Assembly: GCA_963708725.1 (NCBI GenBank)
Contig: CAVPTL010000009.1
Location: forward strand, 62,001-126,000
DNA: 64,000 nt
Source: CAVPTL01 sp963708725
GTDB lineage: Bacteria; Actinomycetota; Thermoleophilia; Gaiellales; JAICJC01
Reading direction: 5' to 3'
Below the pieces are notes generated by a model. It had not been told where the DNA came from. It ran no database searches and was given only the letters and a program-made list of their open reading frames with translations. A program made the position numbers and the translations under genes. Positions 59,410-64,000 of this stretch are shown here, piece after piece (the stretch's first letter is position 1; each line of letters begins with the position of its first letter).

Positions 59410-59445
59410 CGGTCGGCTCCGGGGGAAAACCGCCGGAGCCGACCG
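59410..59445 (-). terminator. Stem-loop (13-bp stem) after the DUF6325 gene
   Basis: Arms CGGTCGGCTCCGG (59410-59422) and CCGGAGCCGACCG (59433-59445), loop GGGAAAACCG. It lies 12 bp beyond the stop of the minus-strand DUF6325 gene, the last gene of that operon. Confidence 0.65.
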
Positions 59446-59457
59446 GATCGCTCGGAG

Positions 59458-59955
59458 CTACTCCCCGGCGGCGGTCACGCCGACGGCGACCAGATCCTCG
59501 GGGTGCACCCACTCGTCGGCGAGCGAGATTCCGCCGGCTCGCTGGATCTTCTCCCGCAGCGGGATCGCCCAGCGGTGTTCGAGCAATGCGATCGCGGCAG
59601 ACGTGCCCGCCGGGATCGCATCCGCCAGGTACCACACCTCGGACTCATCGAAGATGTGGCCGTCCTGGCCCGCCTCGGCACCGGCGAGGGCGCCGGCCTC
59701 GGCACCTTCCTCACCATCCATGCCGAATCCGACCAGGGCTCCCGCAATGGCTCCCCACTCCATCGCCTCATCGGTGGTGAGATCGCTCAACTGCACAGCC
59801 GTGATGTTCCCGTCGTCGTCCTTGTCGACGAACATCAGGTCGACCAAGCGGACGACGTCCGCGTCGGCGAGCCGTTTGAGTTCGGGCAGGATCTCACCCG
59901 TGAACTTCCCATGTTCGAAGCCCACGACCATCATCTGAACTGGACCTAGCGCCAT
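59458..59955 (-). CDS. DUF6325 family protein
   Basis: 165 residues from ATG 59955 (GAGGAG upstream). GPVQMMVVGFEHGKFTGEILPELKRLADADVVRLVDLMFVDKDDDGNI fits the DUF6325 pattern; a Gly/Ala-rich middle (GAIAGALVGFGMDGEEGAEAGALAGAEAG) and acidic helices follow. Function unknown, often in stress-linked clusters. Downstream of SHOCT and DUF1269 genes in one operon. Confidence 0.8.
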   Translation of the reverse strand: MALGPVQMMVVGFEHGKFTGEILPELKRLADADVVRLVDLMFVDKDDDGNITAVQLSDLTTDEAMEWGAIAGALVGFGMDGEEGAEAGALAGAEAGQDGHIFDESEVWYLADAIPAGTSAAIALLEHRWAIPLREKIQRAGGISLADEWVHPEDLVAVGVTAAGE

Positions 59956-59980
59956 CGTTTCTCCTCGTCTGGCCCAGGGG

Positions 59981-60286
59981 CTAGCCGCCCGCGAGCACCT
60001 TTGCCTTCTGCGCGTCGAACTCATCCTGCGTCAGCACCCCTGAGTCCAGGAGGCCCTTGAGCTTGGTGAGCTGCTCGACCATGTCGTCACTCACGCCGCC
60101 GGCCGGAGCCGCGGCGGGCGCGGCAGCGGGCTGAGCCTGCTGCTGCTCGAGAGCCTCGAGCCGTTCTTCCTGATCACCCTCGCGGTCGGCTGTGTCAGCC
60201 TGACCCTGGGCGTGCTTCTTGCCGGCGTAATACGCGCCACCGCCAACCAATGCTGCCCGCGCGAGCGGGCGTCGTCGCCTCATCAT
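59981..60286 (-). CDS. SHOCT-domain protein
   Basis: 101 residues. Arg-rich start (MMRRRRPLARAALVGGGAYYAG), possible short membrane span, Gln/Ala-rich linker, and C-terminal SHOCT motif EQLTKLKGLLDSGVLTQDEFDAQKAKVL. SHOCT is an oligomerisation domain. Middle gene of the stress-type operon. Confidence 0.85.
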   Translation of the reverse strand: MMRRRRPLARAALVGGGAYYAGKKHAQGQADTADREGDQEERLEALEQQQAQPAAAPAAAPAGGVSDDMVEQLTKLKGLLDSGVLTQDEFDAQKAKVLAGG

Positions 60287-60335
60287 GTGTGTACGTCCTT
60301 TCCCGACATGCGCGTCTCCGCGCGAACGTGAGCGA

Positions 60336-60836
60336 TCAAGCGGCGGCGGTGTCGCCGTGCAGTGCGTCCTGCAGCTTCTTGGTGTCCGCCTCAGACAGTG
60401 AGGTCTTGAGGACGGTGCCGCCGAACTTCTGCATCGCGGCGACGGCCTTGTCCGGGGTTGCCTTCTCGATCACCAGGAACAGTGCCGAGGTACCGGGCTT
60501 GACCATGTCGCGCACCTGAGCCTGGAACTCCTTGTCGATCGTGCTCTTCTCGAGGTGGCCGAAGAGTGCTCCCAGGCCGGCACCGACCGCCATCCCAAAG
60601 ACCGGGATGAAGAACAGCAGTCCGAACAGGAGCCCCCAGAACATTCCCCAGGTGGCGCCGCCGCCCGTGCTCGGGCCGTGGTTGGTCGTCACCTGATACT
60701 TGCCGTCGGGATGGCGCTGAATCGCCGCCACCGCGTCGGTCTCGAGAATCAGTTCCTCGCGCAGGTTCTGGACCTCTTCCATTGCCTGGAGCGCGGTGGC
60801 CTCATCGTCATAGCCAATCGCAATCAGTTCTGCCAT
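60336..60836 (-). CDS. DUF1269 membrane protein
   Basis: 166 residues. AELIAIGYDDEATALQAMEEVQNLREELILETDAVAAIQRHPDG at the start, a Gly-rich hydrophobic hairpin (GGGATWGMFWGLLFGLLFFIPVFGMAVGAGLGALFGHL) and a C-terminal part with TSALFLVIEKATPDKAVAAM. Typical DUF1269. First gene of the operon with SHOCT and DUF6325; promoter region upstream is shared with gad. Confidence 0.88.
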   Translation of the reverse strand: MAELIAIGYDDEATALQAMEEVQNLREELILETDAVAAIQRHPDGKYQVTTNHGPSTGGGATWGMFWGLLFGLLFFIPVFGMAVGAGLGALFGHLEKSTIDKEFQAQVRDMVKPGTSALFLVIEKATPDKAVAAMQKFGGTVLKTSLSEADTKKLQDALHGDTAAA

Positions 60837-61012
60837 GCAGTCCCCTCCCTCAATTCGTGAACCGGGTTACGTAGAGAAATGCCACACTAGCACCAACACA
60901 CCGCGATTCGACATCCGATGCGGCGTACGACCAGGAGCGTGACGAAATGTGCAGGTTGTCCGCGCTCGGCGCATCCCCCCACCGGGTACATGTCCGTCTC
61001 GGGCTGACCAAC

Positions 61013-61024
61013 TCACCCGGGTGA
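61013..61024. promoter_or_regulatory. Palindrome TCACCCGGGTGA upstream of gad
   Basis: Perfect 12-bp palindrome in the 273-bp gap between DUF1269 and gad. A second symmetric stretch CGGTATACCG lies at 61058-61067, close to a TATACC-like -10. Possible regulator sites; unproven. Confidence 0.35.
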
Positions 61025-61109
61025 ATCGCCCGGTTCGTGGCGGTGACGCAGGGCGTGCGGTATACCGTTGCATGATCCCGCAAGCTCTCTCTCCAACGTG
61101 GAGGTCCAC

Positions 61110-62498
61110 GTGCCACTGAAACACCCCAAGGGCCCGTCCGTCTCGACCAAGGAGCTCGCCCCCGGGCCGATCTTCACGCTCGAGGGCGACAGCATTCCTC
61201 GCCACCAGCTGCCCGACAATCAGCTCGCGCCCGACGTTGCCTACCAGTTGGTGCACGACGAGCTGATGCTCGACGGTAACGCCCGGCTCAACCTCGCCAC
61301 CTTCGTAACGACGTGGATGGAGCCGCAGGCCAAGCAGTTGATGGCCGAGTGCCTCGACAAGAACATGATCGACAAGGACGAGTACCCGCAGACGGCCGAG
61401 TTCGAGATGCGCTGCGTGAACATTCTCAGCAAGCTGTGGCACGCCCCCGACGCCGCCGAGGCGACCGGCTGCTCGACCACCGGGTCGAGCGAGGCCGCCA
61501 TGCTGGGTGGGCTGGCGTTGAAGCGACTGTGGCAGCAGCGCCAGACCGCGGCCAAGAAGCCGGCCGACAAGCCGAACATCGTGATGGGCACCAACGTCCA
61601 GATCTGCTGGGAGAAGTTTGCCAACTACTGGGACGTCGAGATGCGGCTGGTGCCGATGGAGGGCAACCGCTTCACGCTCTCGGCCGAAGAGGCAGTCAAG
61701 CTGTGTGACGAGAACACGATCGGTGTGGTCGCCATCCTGGGCTCCACCTTCGATGGAGCGTACGAGCCGGTCAAGGAGATCTGTGAGGCTCTCGACGACT
61801 ACCAGGAGCGCACGGGCATCAACGTCCCCGTGCATGTGGACGGCGCCTCGGGGGCGTTCGTGGCACCGTTTCTCGACGAGGCCCTGGTGTGGGATTTCCA
61901 GCTGCCGCGGGTGTCGTCGATCAACGCCTCTGGTCACAAGTACGGGCTGGTGTACCCGGGTGTCGGCTGGGTCGTGTGGCGAGATTCCGCCGCGTTGCCC
62001 GACGACCTGATCTTCTGGGTCAACTACCTGGGCGACAACATGCCGACGTTCGCCCTCAACTTCTCGAGGCCGGGTGCCCAGGTGGTGGCGCAGTACTACA
62101 ACTTCCTGCGGCTGGGATTCAACGGCTACCGCGCGGTGCACGGCTACTCCCGATCGGTCGCGACCCGGCTTTCGGCCGAGATCGCAAAGATCGGGCCGTT
62201 CGAGCTTTTGACCCACGGCGACGAGCTGCCGGTGTTCGCCTTCAAGCTGCGCGACGACATCGACAACTACACCGTGTTCGACGTGTCCGGAGCGCTGCGC
62301 GAGCGCGGCTGGCAGGTGCCGGCCTACACGTTCCCCGCCAATCGCACCGATCTGGCGGCACTGCGGGTGGTGGTCAGGCAGGGTTTCACCCACGACCTGG
62401 CGGACATGCTGTTGGCCGATCTCGACCGCGTTCTTCCGCGGCTCCAGAGCCAGCCCGAACCTGTCCACACCGAAGCCGATAGCAGCTTCCATCACTAA
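61110..62498 (+). CDS. gad: Glutamate decarboxylase
   Basis: 462 residues from GTG 61110 (GGAGGT 4 bases upstream). PLP enzyme: GCSTTGSSEAAMLGGLALKR (about 120-139), HVDGASGAFVAPF, and INASGHKYGLVYPGVGW with PLP lysine Lys277. It converts glutamate to GABA with consumption of a proton, as in acid resistance. The glutamate antiporter was not found. It may feed on glutamate from the upstream nitrogen genes or act with the following zwf. Regulation suggested by the palindrome upstream. Confidence 0.93.
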   Translation: MPLKHPKGPSVSTKELAPGPIFTLEGDSIPRHQLPDNQLAPDVAYQLVHDELMLDGNARLNLATFVTTWMEPQAKQLMAECLDKNMIDKDEYPQTAEFEMRCVNILSKLWHAPDAAEATGCSTTGSSEAAMLGGLALKRLWQQRQTAAKKPADKPNIVMGTNVQICWEKFANYWDVEMRLVPMEGNRFTLSAEEAVKLCDENTIGVVAILGSTFDGAYEPVKEICEALDDYQERTGINVPVHVDGASGAFVAPFLDEALVWDFQLPRVSSINASGHKYGLVYPGVGWVVWRDSAALPDDLIFWVNYLGDNMPTFALNFSRPGAQVVAQYYNFLRLGFNGYRAVHGYSRSVATRLSAEIAKIGPFELLTHGDELPVFAFKLRDDIDNYTVFDVSGALRERGWQVPAYTFPANRTDLAALRVVVRQGFTHDLADMLLADLDRVLPRLQSQPEPVHTEADSSFHH

Positions 62499-62516
62499 GC
62501 CGGAGGAGGCAGGCGC

Positions 62517-63902
62517 ATGAAACGAGCAGACGCATTCGTTGTCTTTGGGATCACCGGTGATCTGGCGCGGGTGATGACGTTACATTCGCTCTACCGGCTG
62601 GAGGCGCGTGGTCTGCTGTCGTGCCCGATCATCGGCGTGGCCGTGGACGACTGGACGGTCGACCACCTGCGCGACCACGCGCGCACGGTGATCGCGGCCA
62701 CCGGCCAGACGATCGACGACGCGGTGTTCGATCGGCTTGCGGCCCGGCTGAACTACGTCAGCGGCGATTTCACCGACGCCGACACCTACGCCCGCGTGAA
62801 GACGGCCATGGGCGATGCCCAGGAGCCGGTGTTCTACCTCGAGATCCCGCCGTTTCTGTTCGGGACGGTGGTCAAGCAGCTCCACGACGCAGAGCTCACC
62901 ACCAACGCGCGGGTCGTTGTCGAAAAGCCGTTCGGACATGACCTCGAGTCGGCCCGCGCGCTGGCGGTGGAGCTGCATCAGTACATCGATGAGTCGCAGC
63001 TCTTCAGGATCGATCACTTCCTCGGCAAGATGGGACTCGACGAGATCCTCTACCTGCGGTTTGCCAATGCCATGCTCCAGCCCCTGTGGGATCGGAACTC
63101 GATCGCGTCGGTGCAGATCACGATGGCAGAGCAGTTTGGTGTCGAAGATCGCGGACACTTCTACGACCCGGTTGGTGCGCTTCGCGACGTGGTTGTCAAC
63201 CACATCATGCAGGTGGTGGCGGCCACGGCGATGGATCCGCCTTCGGGACGTGAGGCCGGAATGTGGAAAGACGCGATGGTCGGGGTGTTCAGGGCGATCC
63301 CGCCGGCCGAGCCTGCCCACTATGTGCGCGGCCAGTACGACGGCTACCTCGACACGCCGGGGGTGGAGGCGGGATCGACCACCGAGACGTACGCGGCTCT
63401 GAAGCTCGAGATCGACAACTGGCGGTGGACCGGCGTGCCGTTCTTCATCCGCACCGGTAAGCACCTGCCGATCACCCAGACCGAGGTGCGGCTGGTGTTC
63501 CACGACCCACCCAAGCTCGGATTCGCCTCGCTGGGAAACCGCGCACCGACGCCGGATCAGGTCGTGATCAAGCTCGATCCCTCGACCGGAGTGCGGATTC
63601 AGCTCGATGCCTTGCGCGCCGACGTTGCGGGGCCCGAGCCGATCACGCTCGACATGGAGTTCGCCGACGAGGGCGGCGAAGGCCCGACCCCCTACGAGGT
63701 GCTGCTCCACGCGGCGATGGAGGGTGACGCCAAGCGGTTCACCCGGCAGGACTGCGTCGAGGAGACCTGGAGGATCATGCAACCGCTGATCGATGCGCCG
63801 TCGCCAATCCACGCCTACGCCCAGGGCTCGTGGGGCCCGGGGGAGGCCGACCGGCTGATCGCCGGCCACGGTCGCTGGCACGAGCCGTGGGTCGCGAAAT
63901 GA
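62517..63902 (+). CDS. zwf: Glucose-6-phosphate 1-dehydrogenase
   Basis: 461 residues, 18 bp after gad. NADP site GITGDLARVM (GxTGDLA at 11-17), EKPFGHDLESARAL (136-149), substrate motif RIDHFLGKMGLDEILYLRFAN (His167) and VVNHIMQVVAATAMDPP. Oxidises glucose-6-phosphate to 6-phosphogluconolactone, giving NADPH. RIDHYLGKE is RIDHFLGKM here. Co-oriented with gad and the GH15 gene (ATGA overlap). Confidence 0.93.
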   Translation: MKRADAFVVFGITGDLARVMTLHSLYRLEARGLLSCPIIGVAVDDWTVDHLRDHARTVIAATGQTIDDAVFDRLAARLNYVSGDFTDADTYARVKTAMGDAQEPVFYLEIPPFLFGTVVKQLHDAELTTNARVVVEKPFGHDLESARALAVELHQYIDESQLFRIDHFLGKMGLDEILYLRFANAMLQPLWDRNSIASVQITMAEQFGVEDRGHFYDPVGALRDVVVNHIMQVVAATAMDPPSGREAGMWKDAMVGVFRAIPPAEPAHYVRGQYDGYLDTPGVEAGSTTETYAALKLEIDNWRWTGVPFFIRTGKHLPITQTEVRLVFHDPPKLGFASLGNRAPTPDQVVIKLDPSTGVRIQLDALRADVAGPEPITLDMEFADEGGEGPTPYEVLLHAAMEGDAKRFTRQDCVEETWRIMQPLIDAPSPIHAYAQGSWGPGEADRLIAGHGRWHEPWVAK

Positions 63903-64000
63903 GCGAGCGAAAGCCACAGAGCGCAGCTGCCCCGTCGCCATTTCCGCCGATCGCCGACTACGCGTTCATCTCCGACTGTCACACCGGAGCGCTGATCGCA
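63899..64000 (+). CDS. Glycoside hydrolase family 15 protein, N-terminal part (3' end outside window)
   Basis: 34 residues from ATG 63899, overlapping the zwf stop as ATGA. FPPIADYAFISDCHTGALIA is the conserved start of GH15 proteins (glucoamylase/trehalase). The rest lies beyond the window. With zwf it may supply glucose or trehalose carbon to the pentose phosphate route. Confidence 0.75.
   Translation, partial: MSERKPQSAAAPSPFPPIADYAFISDCHTGALIA

Noticed and set aside
60867..62495. Long minus-strand frame opposite glutamate decarboxylase, and a similar one opposite zwf (62580-63941)
   Set aside because: The decarboxylase and G6PD motifs on the plus strand are decisive; the antisense frames are compositional artefacts.
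1..64000. CRISPR array, insertion sequence or prophage
   Set aside because: No regularly spaced direct repeats, no transposase, integrase or phage structural gene was seen; only small palindromes and the tRNA-end duplication.

Overview
The window is GC-rich, densely packed chromosomal DNA with many 4-bp ATGA/GTGA/TTGA overlaps and frequent GTG/TTG starts. It carries type III glutamine synthetase, DUF4232, DUF929, DUF1269/DUF6325 and RskA-type anti-sigma proteins and an NAD/FAD-rich accessory metabolism. This fits an actinobacterium, probably of the Thermoleophilia/Solirubrobacterales kind; the placement is inferred from gene content only, because there is no rRNA or other phylogenetic marker. 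No transposase, integrase, CRISPR array or prophage was found.

Layout. 1-0.8 kb: end of an AbiEii-type toxin gene, then a tRNA-Ala(CGC) whose 3' half is duplicated 171 bp away, which looks like an attachment-site scar. 0.8-9.7 kb: redox genes (two aldo/keto reductases, a cation/proton antiporter behind a structured leader that looks like an nhaA-I/Li+ riboswitch, a peroxiredoxin, and a four-gene operon of VOC protein, flavin disulfide reductase, MFS pump and SDR). 9.7-21.4 kb: an IclR regulator facing a tightly coupled operon of a 2OG-Fe(II) oxygenase and urocanase-, imidazolonepropionase-, HutF- and histidine-lyase-like enzymes, followed by glnN, a cupin/MarR pair and a Rieske oxygenase of the quaternary-amine type. 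21.5-33.7 kb: a cyclase-ATPase protein divergent from a cNMP/CBS/nucleotidyltransferase protein, then a GlnT/GmaS + MgsA/MgsB/MgsC-like set with an amino-acid permease and GntR regulator. 33.7-53.1 kb: mixed genes (Usp, MFS exporters, manA-like, GNAT, isochorismatase, lipoproteins, two more aldo/keto reductases, an unusual radical SAM protein, a methyltransferase, a secreted propeller-like protein, an M20 hydrolase/epimerase pair beside a LacI regulator, a BBE-like flavoenzyme). 53.1-60.8 kb: cell-envelope functions (two CtaG-like proteins around a VKOR/DUF929 oxidative-folding pair, an ECF sigma/anti-sigma pair, secreted proteins, K+ channel, DUF1269/SHOCT/DUF6325 operon). 60.8-64 kb: glutamate decarboxylase, zwf and the start of a GH15 gene.

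The most interesting region is 10.5-17.1 kb. It has the order and coupling of a hut operon, but the lyase lacks the Ala-Ser-Gly triad needed for the MIO cofactor, the urocanase lacks its HHGGG motif and the imidazolonepropionase lacks the HADE glutamate. All point to a modified histidine, possibly an N-trimethylated one (hercynine, ergothioneine or S-methylergothioneine), as substrate rather than histidine. The nearby nitrogen-assimilation and methylamine-type genes and the Rieske enzyme would suit such a nitrogen source. The second theme is a six-copy family of 29-31 bp palindromes (TGAATAAATGG.. / TGAATAACGG..) at gene boundaries, three of which supply or abut the stop codons of convergent gene pairs.
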